From Ornithodoros turicata (lineage: Eukaryota; Arthropoda; Arachnida; Ixodida; Argasidae), in contig NC_088202.1 of NCBI RefSeq assembly GCF_037126465.1, positions 120,666,123 to 120,730,122 of the forward strand: 64,000 bases of DNA. Reading direction: 5' to 3'. How positions within the stretch are numbered: position 1 is the stretch's first letter; the number at the start of each line of letters is the position of its first letter. A program made the position numbers and the translations under genes. Under the pieces are notes generated by a model. The model was not told the origin of the DNA. It saw nothing but the letters and a program-made list of their open reading frames with translations, and searched no databases. This document shows positions 21,257-32,016 of the stretch, one piece after another.

Positions 21257-23325
21257 TCACTGTTATATTAAACAATACAACTTGACAAAATTGTTCATTT
21301 CGAGTGCCGTTTTCGAAACGATTTTGTCAAACGCGATCTCTCAATGTGCAACTGGGGAACAAGGTACGGGGTTCAAACCCCGTGATCTTACTTTCACATA
21401 CACGTGTTACAAAATCAGCTTAGGGTATCTTTATAATCGTCGTTATATCAAATGATATTAACCCCGAACTTGATGAAATTCGCCATTCGGCCATTTCGAG
21501 GGCCGTTTTGGAAGCGATTTTGTCAAACGCGACCTCTCGGGGTGCAACAAGGAAAGATACGGGGTCTAACCAGTGATCTTACTTTCTCATACATATAACA
21601 AAATCAGCTTAGGACATCTTTAATATTATATTTATTTCAATTATATTAAGCCCCGAAGTTGACGAAATTGAGCACTTGGCCATTTTGAGTGCCGTTTTGG
21701 CAGCGATTTTGTCAAACGCGACCTGTCGGGGTGCAACAGGGGAACAAGGTACGGGGTTCAAATCTCGTGATCTTAGTTTCTCGTACATATAACATAATCA
21801 GCTTAGGACATCTTTAATATTATTTTTATATCAAATGATGTTAAGTCCCGAAGTTGACGAAGTTGGCCATTTGGCCATTTCGAGCGCCGGTTTGGAAGTG
21901 ATTTTGTCAAACGCGAGCACTCAGGGTGCAACAGGGGAATAAGGTACGGGTTCAAACCCCGTGATCTTACTTTCTCATATACATATCACAAAGTCAGCTT
22001 AGAACACCTTTAATACTATTGTTATATCGAATGATATTAGCCCCCGAAGTTGACGAAATTGGCCATATTGCCATTTCGAGTGCCGTTTTGGAAGCGATTT
22101 TGTCAAACGCGACCTGTCAAAGTGAAACAAGGGAACAATGTACGGGGTTCAAACCTCGTCATCTTAGTTTCTTGTATACATATAACATAATCAGCTTAGG
22201 ACATCTTTAATATTATTTTTATATCAAATGATGTTAAGTCCCGAAGTTGACGAAGTTGGCCATTTGGCCATTTCGAGCGCCGGTTTGGAAGTGATTTTGT
22301 CAAACGCGAGCACTCAGGGTGCAACAGGGGAATAAGGTACGGGTTCAAACCCCGTGATCTTACTTTCTCATATACATATCACAAAGTCAGCTTAGAACAC
22401 CTTTAATACTATTGTTATATCGAATGATATTAGCCCCCGAAGTTGACGAAATTGGCCATATTGCCATTTCGAGTGCCGTTTTGGAAGCGATTTTGTCAAA
22501 CGCGACCTGTCAAAGTGAAACAAGGGAACAATGTACGGGGTTCAAACCTCGTCATCTTAGTTTCTTGTATACATATAACATAATCAGCTTAGGACATCTT
22601 GAATATTATTTTTATATCAAATTATGTTAAGTCCCGAAGTTGACGAAATTGGCCATTTTGCCATTTCGAGTGCCGCTTGGGAAGCGATTTTGTCAAACGC
22701 GACCTCTCAGGGTGCAACAGGGGAACAAGGTACGGGGATCAAACCCCGTGATCTTACTTTCTCATATACATATAACAAAGTCAACTTAGGACACCTTTAA
22801 TATTATTTTTATATCGAACGATATTAACCCCCGAAGTTGACGAAATTGGCCATTTTGTCATTTCGAGTGCCGTTTTGGAAGCGATTTTGTCAAACGCGAC
22901 CTCTAAGGGTGCAACAGGAGAACAAGGTACGGGGTTCAAACCCCGTGATCTTACTTTCACTAATACATATTACAAAACCAGCTTAGGACATCTTTAATAT
23001 TATTTTTATATCGAATGATGTTAAGTCCCGAAGTTGACGAAACTGGCCATTTTGCCATTTCGAGTGCCGTTTTGCAAGCGATTTTGTCAAACGCGACCTC
23101 TCAGGGTGCAACAGGGGAACAAAGTACGGGGTTCAAACCCCGTGATCTTACTTTCACACTACAAAGTCAGCTTAGGACATCTTTAATATTATATTTACAT
23201 CAAATGACATTAAGCCCCGAAGTTGACGAAATTGGGCACTTAGCCATTTTGAGTGCCGTTTTGGAAGCGATTTTGTCAAACGCGACCTCTCAGGGTGCAA
23301 CAGGGGAACAAGGTACGGGGTTCAT
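21257..23325 (+). repeat. ~195-bp satellite array, about 11 units
   Basis: The block gattttgtcaaacgcg recurs about every 187-198 bp from about 21325 to 23270. Each unit also contains a gttgacgaaattggcc block, a poly-T/A block with ttatatc, and in most units a hairpin acggggttcaaaccccgt. That hairpin contains ggttcaaaccc, a match to the Pol III B-box consensus. Units diverge by roughly 5-15% by eye. The last unit stops inside the B-box-like motif and runs into an atcatcatcat repeat. Confidence 0.95.
21791..22576 (+). repeat. Higher-order repeat: 393-bp dimer, two copies
   Basis: Positions 21791-22183 and 22184-22576 appear identical over most of their length, including diagnostic variants (gagcactcag, gaataaggtacgggttc, tgtcaaagtgaaac). 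A two-unit block of the 195-bp satellite has therefore been duplicated recently. Confidence 0.88.
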
Positions 23326-24047
23326 CATCATCATAAAATTACGTAGTCTGTGTATCGTCTGCGGACCGTAGCTGTTGTCCTTGCTGCACCCTTAGAACTC
23401 GCATTTGGTCAATTTGTCGTCCAGACTGCTATCACAGGCCTCGACCTGCCAATTTCATCCGGCAATCTCCCGATATCTGGAAAGTCTTATGGTCTTATTC
23501 TTTATCTCATGCGAAAGCTCCCGGGCGTGTTATCGGTGTTGTTATCGGTGAGTATGTCAGGGCGCGAAAAGGGAATTGTCTGCCTCGGATGTGTCCTCTC
23601 CCTGCCCAAATCTGTTCCTCCTCACGTACTCATGCACAACCCCGTAAACTTAGCTTCTTTGTGTAGTCCTTTGCTATCAGGTCAAGCCTGGTTTCAGAGG
23701 GAGGTGTCCCGGAATGCTGCTCTTGGGCTGCCTAGGGTTTTTTCCTTTTTTTTTTTTAGACACATTACCCCGAATACTGAACAGGCGTCTTACAGATGCG
23801 AACGAACGCTCTCCAGAAACGACATAATTTACTGCCGTTTTTCTCCTTGTCGTTGCTTTAACCTCATTAATATTTTACGTGCCCTCTCTCGGTCTTTTCT
23901 CCTGCATGATAGGGATCTCAATGGTTTACGCGCACATACCCTTCAGGACAACGCATCGCCTCATGCATGTGCTCCCAAACCCGAGACGCTACACGATACA
24001 CCTTCCCAAGAGGGACGTTGATGTCCCAGATATCTCAGACGCTAAAG
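23326..24047. other. No gene recognised
   Basis: A 223-codon plus-strand frame (23350-24021) spans this stretch but has a GTG-like or late start, a poly-F tract encoded by a T run near 23745-23758, and no domain I recognise. I treat it as unsupported. Confidence 0.35.
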
Positions 24048-24290
24048 CAGGGGCCTCAAACTCAAATCGAGCCGCGACCGGCTCTGAACTTAGATTACAT
24101 CATGCAGGGCCGCACAGAAAAGAAGTGACTAATTACGTACAATACTCTAAAACAGCAAAAAATACAAATACACATACAAAGAAGGAGCGGTGTAGTTATT
24201 GTGGAGCCGGTCGGTATGCAAAATGCTTTCCTGAAAAACTCTACTTGACACAACAAGACCAATAAATAAGCTGTCTTTCCGAACTGGGTG
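24048..24290 (+). mobile_element. hAT-type terminus fragment
   Basis: The sequence CAGGGGCCTCAAACTC at 24048 followed by gccgcgaccgg resembles the left end of a common hAT group (compare CAGGGGTCTCCAAC at 53497). I could not find the right end. Confidence 0.4.
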
Positions 24291-25389
24291 CCGAAAATAT
24301 GAAAGTCGATTCAAGTAAAATACGTGCATAGTTCTTCACGAACGATTATGGCAATGTGCGGAAGCACTAAAATTGTTGCCTATTTACACGCCGTATCGTT
24401 GCCTTAACTTACTGTTTCAACTTGAAAAAAAGAAGAAATATAAAAATTATAAAAATACATACAATGGCGCTTGCACATTACTGTTCCATCTCTATTTTTT
24501 CTCTCTTCCTCTCTGCTCCTCTCTAATTTCTCGTTGATGATATCTGGAGAGACTGCTGATTCTACAAATTTGTAAATTGTAAAGATTAAGGTGAGCTCAT
24601 GCTCACATTAGTTAGAGTCAGTGCGGCCTTTACAGTGGGGCAGGGGACATTTGCCCTCCTCCCCCCTACCCTAAGCACGTTTTAGGGGGCGCCAAACAGA
24701 CACCTTTCGGGCAGGATGAAGAGGACGACAGTATATATAGAGAGAAAATAAATGAGAAAAGTAAAAGAATACGGAGGGGGCGCAAATTTCCCGCTTGTCC
24801 CCTGCATGGTTACAGTGTTAGCCTACCAAAGTGCACGCGAAGGCCATGTTCTGCAGCACAGGACAAAGAATACTTGCGCCATAGATATAAATCACAGAAC
24901 TGAAGGCTTTGAGTTGATTGATAAAATATCGTAAACGCAGGATAGCTGGTGGACGAAACAAGTGTGAGCATGGGTAACACAAAAAACACTTACTCAACTA
25001 AAAAAAAATGAAGCTCAACTTTGAGCTTCGTTGTGTTCGTAGGATACCGGCCCTGGCGATGAAACTCTCCTACTCATCACCATTTAAATAAAGATGATGT
25101 TCATTGTGCATGTTCGTGTTGCCCATGCTCAGGCTTATTATTTCACCATGGCTTTGCGTTCGGCACTGCATTATGCCGATTAAAACGCGAACGCCGCCCG
25201 TCTTTATAACGGCAAAGTGGTGAAAGTAAAGTATGGCCCACCGACCATGCACGCAGTGGAGGATGGAGGAGCCAGGGTACGGTCTGAACACCGCACCCTA
25301 CACCATCGAAACTCGGAAACTTTCGATTCTGACAAGAATTTGCTCGAAAGACCACCCAACGCTCTACCGAAACCAGCAAAACCAATCGC

Positions 25390-25428
<39 letters not shown>

Positions 25429-25448
25429 ATCTCTGACACCTGCAAATA
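24291..25448. other. No gene; hairpin and (GA)n
   Basis: A perfect hairpin, gaagctcaa/ttgagcttc, lies at 25010-25029. A (GA)n microsatellite lies at about 25397-25425. A G/C-rich block at 24630-24700 resembles decayed MITE ends. I see no coding region. Confidence 0.4.
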
Positions 25449-25700
25449 AACTCTAAGAAATGAACTTCACCGCATAGCACGCTCCTAGCGCACCATCATC
25501 TCGAATGATATCGTTATCTGCCCTGATTTCTTGAAAACGGGAGGCGTACGCCTTTTTTTGTGACAATTATGAACAGCATAAGTGTCACAAAAATGGCGTA
25601 CGCCTCCTGTTTTCAACAAATCAGGGCAGATAACGATATCATATTTGAGATGATTGTTGGCTAGGGGCGTGCTATGCGGTGAAGTTCATTTCTAAGAGTG
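25449..25700. mobile_element. 252-bp foldback MITE, TA target site
   Basis: The element is nearly palindromic from end to end. The outer block ctctaagaaatgaacttcac recurs in complement at the right end. The inner gataacgatatc and ggcgtacgcc blocks also mirror, around a short centre near 25570. TA flanks both sides (25447-25448 and 25701-25702). It is the same family as the element at 63039-63568. Confidence 0.88.
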
Positions 25701-26800
25701 TACGGCAAAATGTGCACTATGCATTCACTTTCATGCGAAATATGCCACAACGTGGAAAAGATGCATTTACATGCAACACAGAACCCTTCTGATAGGTCCA
25801 AAACCAAGACCAAAGGTTTTTTTTGTTTTGTTTTTTTTTTTTCTTGTCGTCTAGGTACGAAACCACATCGAGAAAAAAACATGAATGTGCATAAAAATCC
25901 GCCCTCTAGTGATAACCGTCACGCTTCCATAACGGACGCGCAATCGAGTAAGCCGAGCTATAGTCTCGCTGCTCCTCACATCATCACTGTTCGTTAGCTC
26001 TCTCCCCATTCAGCTTCAGTAAGTTTCGCTTTATTTCGCGTTCCTGTACTTTTTCGATGCGCGTCTCGTTTTACTGCCTCTTCGTCTCCGGGACCCCCCT
26101 CATTAGGCAGCACTTTTTATTCCCGCCGTAATTCGTTCGCGAAACGCTGGACGCAGTCATGCAAGAATCAGTTCGCGGAGAAGTGAACCGAAGTAAGCCC
26201 TAATTACAGGCCCATACAATGCCCATCTGTTTGGAGTAAATACCGGGGCCTTCCTCGCGTGCGAGGCAAAACCACGCTCTAACATCTCTGGAAACAGTAA
26301 TTAATGCTATTCATTCTCATCACATCCCATTCTCATCCACCCCGAAATGCAAGGACTGCATAAAAAGCGCATTTAGGAAAGCACAATAAAAGGTGCAGCT
26401 AAAGTGGCAATAGGATATTTGAAATCGTTTGCGAAGGGGGTGGAACCCCTCCGAGACACATGACACAAGCCCTCCACTGTCCCAGTCAATTGTTCTTAAT
26501 GGGGAATGAGATTCAATTGTTTTTCTATATATGTATAACTCTATCAACATTGCTCTTGGGCTTGGTGAGAGCTAGTGCACTGCGCCCTGCTAGAGAGCGC
26601 GCACAGTGAAAAGAAACAGCAATAAGAACTGTATTCACACCCTGCATAACATTTATTGTGAAACGTTTTACAGAGCTTTATTTTGACTAATGACATGCAT
26701 CCTTCTTTTCAGCATCACATCTCGTTTAATGTTACCGAAATACATTTAGAGAATTATGCGGAACCGTAAAACTGTCGAACGCGCCCACCCGTAAAACCAT
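25701..26800. other. No gene recognised
   Basis: There are T-rich runs near 25817-25843 and short frames only (25698-25997, 26320-26550). Nothing is conserved. Confidence 0.4.
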
Positions 26801-26805
26801 AGATT

Positions 26806-28215
26806 GAGAAGTTACCCGTCGAAAAGAACTCGTTACAAGTTAAGTTGCCGTGTGCAAAATGTAACTAAGTTAATAACGAAGTTCTTGAGCCTGAAATGTA
26901 ACTCGCAGTTACTTCCAAGTTCCTTCAGACACGAAATTGCATTACGCAGGTGCAGAGCGCGTGAGCAGTTGAGTTAGACCTTGAGTTGCCTATGCGGAGG
27001 AGTGCAACACGCTTAGATCGTTTTCGTTTATGTCCAACAATACACCTCTCCCTGTTTGTAAACAAATGACGTCATAGTGTTCGACAGCGCCACAAATTTA
27101 GTAGAATTGAACTACGCTCGATGCTAGAAGTGAACAAGGTCGCGCCCGAAAGCCACGGTCTTGAGGGGATTACGATATGGTCCTGTGGCGGACACCTACC
27201 GTAAAAGAAGACGGACAGCATGCCCTTTTCACGCACACGATCTCGATCATCATTCTCGCTCGCTCATTCCAGGAATAAACTGTCGCCCCATCGGACCTCT
27301 GTCCCAATGTGGTTGCTCCTTACTAGCTCCCACATATTTGGTGACCCGGACGCGTCTCACGTCTTTGGTGTCTCACGTTTCGGAGTCCCAGCCTCCATCA
27401 CGACAGAGAGAGGCCGCCAATTTGAGTCGAAGCTGTTTAACGACCTCCTCAAACTTCTTGGCATCAAGCGACACCGAACTACGGCTTACCACCCCTCCAG
27501 CAATGGCTTAGTCGAGCGCCTGCACCGCCAGATCAAGGTTTCCCTTCGTGCTCAATCCGACCCCGCTCTCTGGGCTGATCACATGCCCCTCGTGTTACTC
27601 GGGCTGCGTACTGCTCTCAAGACGGACCTTCATTGTTGCCCGGCTGAGCTTGTTGGCACTGTAGGAATAAACTGTCGCCCCATCGGACCTCTGTCCCAGT
27701 GTGGTTGCTCCTTACTAGCTCCCACAGTCCCTTAAAGGGACGCGACCCTCGGTCCTGCTTTTCTTTCATTGGGAGGCAGCGAACAAGTACCCGTTCGTGG
27801 AACCCAGCACTCTCCTTCCGATTTGTTTCGGTTTCAGTCTGTCTACCAATGTCATGATGACTTTTCTCTGGTAGAGGTCTATTCGAACGCTTTGCATCTT
27901 ACTCCCTGTGGGCGCACAAAGGCTCAGATTCATTTCAATGGGAGCGGTTCTTACTTCCTGAATAAAATACTGTCATTGATTGAATATCACGTTTTATGGC
28001 AAAAAAAATGCCATGAAGGAACCGGAGAGAATGCAAGAAACTATGTGGACGTGAGTAAAAAGCGAGTTACTGTGGCAAAGTTCCCTGAAAAAGGAACGAG
28101 TTCCTCTGAAAGTTACCACGGCGCAAAAGTACCGAGATAGGTTACAAGTTGCCAAAAAAAGGAACTTGGTTACAGTAAGGAGTTACTTGTAACGAGTTAC
28201 CTCAAACTGTGCGTA
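26806..28215. mobile_element. hAT-like element split by a gypsy remnant
   Basis: The left part (about 26806-26960) has gaactcgttacaagttaag and repeated gttact blocks. The right part (about 28050-28215) carries the mirror image (gttacttgtaacgagttac). The pattern fits subterminal repeats of a non-autonomous hAT element, with the gypsy fragment 27160-27735 between them. Ends and target duplication are not resolved. Confidence 0.4.
27160..27735 (+). pseudogene. Deleted gypsy copy: LTR end, PBS, integrase fragment, LTR end
   Basis: A ~62-bp block (ggaataaactgtcg ... ctagctcccaca) occurs twice, at about 27270-27332 and 27664-27727. After the first copy comes tttggtgacccggacg, the form of an LTR/primer-binding-site junction. 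A catalytic-core integrase segment follows directly: [17 protein letters not shown], then [18 protein letters not shown] and [14 protein letters not shown]. Integrase inserts the cDNA copy into host DNA. Its N-terminal half and all of gag, protease and RT are missing. This is an internal deletion derivative between two partial LTRs, with the second LTR end joined directly after integrase. Confidence 0.8.
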
Positions 28216-28887
28216 AAACCTGCAGGTTCAGCTGTCAAGGCTGCCATCATTGTCAACAATCGTGACACGTAGGAGACGCTTTTAAGTTGATTAGGGAATT
28301 AAAATTGACAGTGTATTTGGGAGAAAATGTGCGCGGAGAAGCAGTGCTGTGAGTCTTACTAAATCGAAATATATTGTGTGTGGTACATATGAGCGACTGG
28401 TGTACAGGACAGACATCGCACAAGTACAGGTATAACAAACTCAACTCGCACATAGACGTGGATACGTACAGACTTGCAGAGATGAGGGCATACTACGAGC
28501 TGGCTATAGAGAGGTGGCTACCGCGGTTGGCTATAGATAGGTGGGTGCTATTGCTAGCTATTGGTAAACGGTAGCTAATGTGTGTTACGCACGACCTACC
28601 AACTACTGCACTAGCGACCTGAACATGCGCGGAACTCCCAGCACCGTGGTAGTAGTAGAGTCACTGTACACGGGGGAAGAGTATCGCATTCGCTTTCCCC
28701 GTGCCGCCGCCTTGCTCATTCGCCGAGGCGCGTCACGTGGTGCGTTTTCCTCCTCTTTGCTTCCAACCTCCCGCCGGGTCTACGGGGAATGCAATAGCTG
28801 GGACGCATGTGCGCGTACGTTCGTGTGCCGCTCTTGGTTTTTTGTACTTGCAATGTATCTCAGAGAGCTGAGGAACTACGAACAACC

Positions 28888-29761
28888 ATGTCTGGATGTT
28901 GTGCTGCAACGGGACAGAGTCAGGGAAAGCATTTTTCTGCATTCCGACGGGCAAAAGTGACGAAACGCGTAGATCGGCACAGAACCTGCCGGAAGAACTT
29001 CGCGCCTACGAATAACACACGCTCGAGCGAGGTAAATCTCGTGGCATGTTTATTTTTCATTGCAGAACCTTTGCACACAGTATTGAACAACAGTTCAACT
29101 GTGCGAAGAACAGCCGGGCGTATCGAAGTAGTGCTTGTTGGATCTTCCCATTGCGTTCCCTGTCCTGCGGTGCTAACAAAACGTCACTGTCAGGACCACT
29201 TCACACGCGACGACTTCGAGGACAAGGAGATTCGAAAGAAGTTGAAGTGGACGGCAGTCCGAAGCAGTTTTGCATACCGGACACCTACGAGGCTGAGGAA
29301 GGCTCCTATCCCCCGTTCTTCGCACGCAGAGTTCTCCGAGGAGTCACCAAAAGACTTGCACACTGAAGTTGATGACAACATAGTGTAAGATCAAGGGGCA
29401 GTGGAGGATAGTAATGCGTCGAGATATATGTAGATATGCACTATGAAAATTATTGAAACTTATGAAAATCATTCCTAAATATTGATCAAGGGGCAGTGGA
29501 GGATGGTAATGCGTCGAAATATATGTAGGTATGCACCATGAGAGCTATTGAAACTTATGAAAACTATTCCTAAATATTGAACGTTATGAAAACAATTCTT
29601 AAATTTTCAGCTGTAATTGTGAGTGGATCAACTTTGCAGAGGAAGACAACACCGTCACAAACCAGAGCATCGAGGAATATGCACAGGAAAAACCTGCAGA
29701 CAAGTCATGTGATGGTCCCCTCGACAAGGTCGCAGTCTTAAAAGAAACGAGCAAAGGCTGA
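28888..29761 (+). CDS. THAP-domain-like gene, three predicted exons
   Basis: Proposed exons are 28888-29031, 29198-29384 and 29611-29761. Both introns are GT-AG: gtaaat...tgtcag (166 bp, phase 0) and gtaaga...tttcag (226 bp, phase 2). Across the second junction the frame runs on for 50 codons to a stop, which chance would not favour. The protein starts MSGCCAATGQ, has RKNFAPTNNTRS at the end of exon 1 and DHFTRDDFED then KLKWTAVRSSF in exon 2, the layout of a THAP zinc-dependent DNA-binding domain (CxxC, then CxxH, then an LK-x-AVPxxF tail). Several key residues are absent: the second zinc cysteine reads Q, the cysteine before H reads S, and the conserved tryptophan is not seen. The rest is acidic and lysine-rich with no other domain. 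An AATAAA lies 176 bases after the stop. It could be a host THAP gene or the decayed DNA-binding exon of a P-like element. Confidence 0.45.
29391..29577 (+). repeat. ~93-bp tandem duplication in an intron
   Basis: The block beginning gatcaaggggcagtggagga is repeated twice with few differences, inside the second predicted intron of the THAP-like gene. Confidence 0.85.
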
Positions 29762-29936
29762 GACGGAATGTAGTGACTTGAAGCTCACGGTCTACTCCTC
29801 ATGGAAGATCGACTGCTTGCGTTGGAGCAGGGGATTGGAAGAACAATTCACAGCACTTTACATGCGCGTGAAAAAACGTTGCCATGCACATAGCCATTGA
29901 ACGTTTGAAATAGAAATTTAATTGCGAAGAGATGAG

Positions 29937-29942
29937 AATAAA
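29937..29942 (+). promoter_or_regulatory. Polyadenylation signal AATAAA
   Basis: A canonical hexamer 176 bases downstream of the predicted stop of the THAP-like gene, in its expected 3' UTR. Confidence 0.45.
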
Positions 29943-30780
29943 ACTGGTGGAGGTTATTTATGTCAACCTGAAGCTGCACACACGAGCACTATAGTTTTAT
30001 GTCCACAAAACAAGTGAACTAAAAGGGAAAAAAAAACTGATCTATAGAGCGCAAACTAGACTCGACGATGCCTTTTAGAGGTCAACACGCGCCAACATAA
30101 TTCGTCTGTTAGCTACAGTATACAACAAACGATACTGTAGTGACGCTTGTGCCCTGTTTCATTAAGTATTAGCCGAGTCCCACCACAGGAGGCCACAAAT
30201 TGTTTGGTGCACAGCCGCGTAATAAACGCGATGTAACACTGGCTACAGCTATCCCAACACGCGATCCGCGGCGGCTTGGAAGCAATATGGCTGCCGGAGC
30301 AGACGACGCGGAGCGGTTGCGGTACTCTTGCCCCGGTACAGTGACTCTAGGAAGTAGTTCTGGCGGTCTCCGCCTAGCGGACTCTGCTGTAATAGGCACT
30401 ATTCGTTATCACGTGATTTGTCGAAGGCTAGGCAATGTACGGAGCGTCATAACGGTTCACGACGAAGAGGATAGCGCGTACCATTGTTCACCGTACACGT
30501 ACATAACAAGCAGCAGACGAACGACTGTAGTGTACAGTCAGCTTTTGCTCTCGAGTTACGAAAACGTGATTACGTGATTGACAATTATGCAGGGTGCCAT
30601 TATACAGGGTGCCAGGGTGTACGTATTTTGACCATATTTCCGGCACAGACAATGACGCCAACACCGATCTCAATCTTTGACTCGACTACTGAGCTCACGA
30701 GGATGAGGCCCGTGATCTCGGACAGCCAGCAGTCTTCCGCCATCGTCAGTTGACCGACCGCTGATCCGAGGGATCCTAGT
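29943..30780. other. No gene recognised
   Basis: An open frame at 30200-30577 begins in GC-rich DNA but has no domain. A short tandem block (cagggtgccattata) occurs near 30590-30620. Confidence 0.35.
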
Positions 30781-30905
30781 TTATCAGTTATTTCCGAATT
30801 CTTTTTTTTTTTTCGCTTTAATAATTTTTTTTTTTTTGCGGAATAGCAAGCCGACACACCGTTTGGCTGACATTTCCTCCTTTTTGTCTTTGTTCTAATA
30901 AATAT
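30781..30905 (+). repeat. LINE 3'-end fragment
   Basis: The block aatagcaagccgacacaccg and a ctgacatttcctcc block match the 3' tail of the LINE at 18531-19590. T runs precede it and a (CAC)n stretch follows (30916-30933). This is a severely 5'-truncated copy. Confidence 0.75.
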
Positions 30906-31668
30906 ATCCTCCCCCCTCCACCACCACCACCACGAGACATGCACCAACACCGGCAAAGAGAAAGAGGTTGGGGACGGAGACCGTGACACGTGAGTTCTTC
31001 GTCGGTATCCACACTGAGCCATCTATCCTCATGCGCCCAACGGCGCGAATCCAAAGCTCCCGCCTCTTTCGGTGATGCTATTCCGGTGGGAAGCGGAAGA
31101 ATCGTACACCGACATTTATCTCTTGAATGTTTCGGCAGTCGACGACGCCACATATTACAAGGCATTGCGAGAAAAAGCTTCACCAAGTCGCATTACAGCC
31201 TACAGCATGCTTTCATGTCAGCAAACGTGGCGGCCGCCGTGAAGTGTGCCCAGGATGCAGAATCCCATCCCCGAGCAACGCATTACCAGAGGGCGGGGGG
31301 GGGGGCAGTGATGATGATGATGATGATTCGAGTTTTTTTTTTTTTTTTTTTGGCACGTCGACAACAAAGGTCATAACAGGGGGGCAATGAAGACGTCAGA
31401 TTATATTCCTTTTTTCACTTTCGTAAAAGGAGCATTAGCGAAACGCGTAGAAACGCCGCCAGGAGTCTCCTTCGTTACACAAAAGTTGCACCGCATTTCA
31501 AGCTATGCAGCACTGATCTTTGCGCAAGCTGTAATTCCGCGCAAATTGCACTTACAGCGACAATAGAACGCTACGGCGTGCGCGTAGCAGAAAATTCCCG
31601 TCCTTTTTTCCGTCCTCTTACGTTCGCCAAATGACTCAGTGCCGGCTTATTGGCGCGGTTAGCTTCAA
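30906..31668. other. No gene; microsatellites
   Basis: A G run, (ATG)n and a long T run occupy about 31290-31350. Open frames at 30990-31390 are overlapping and unsupported. Confidence 0.4.
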
Positions 31669-32016
31669 ATGGGCGAAGCTGATGGAGGAGTCATTTGCAA
31701 AGCCGGAGACGTGTTGAGCATTCCCGGGCAATTTTTAGACTTCCTAAGACGTGCCACGTAAATCGTCGCGCTATGTGTGTTTCGTGATGGTACTTTGCCG
31801 CTTTCCGCCGGCATGACTGCAATGATGTACGCAAATTTCCCCTCTGTCAGAATGCCAAGAATGCCACCGCGCCATCTCCTCGTATGGGATGAACGGAAGT
31901 TATTTGTGGCGCATATAGGAGGCACAGATGATCCTGACGCTCTCGACTATCTCGTGCGGAATAATTTAAAAGACGAAGCACTAAAGAGAACCCAGTGGGC
32001 CAGGAAACGGTGTTGA
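31669..32016 (+). other. Exon-like open frame with one internal stop
   Basis: From ATG 31669 the frame runs to a stop at 32014-32016 with a single TAA at 31759-31761. The second half reads RHLLVWDERKLFVAHIGGTD then DALDYLVRNN and looks protein-like in composition. I do not recognise it. It could be a pseudogene fragment or part of an unidentified transposon. Confidence 0.2.

Noticed and set aside
21323..23290. tRNA genes at each ggttcaaacccc
   Set aside because: Only the T-arm-like hairpin is present. No acceptor, D or anticodon arms can be drawn.
23350..24021. 223-codon protein
   Set aside because: It includes a phenylalanine run from a T tract and has no motif, and the initiation codon is not convincing.
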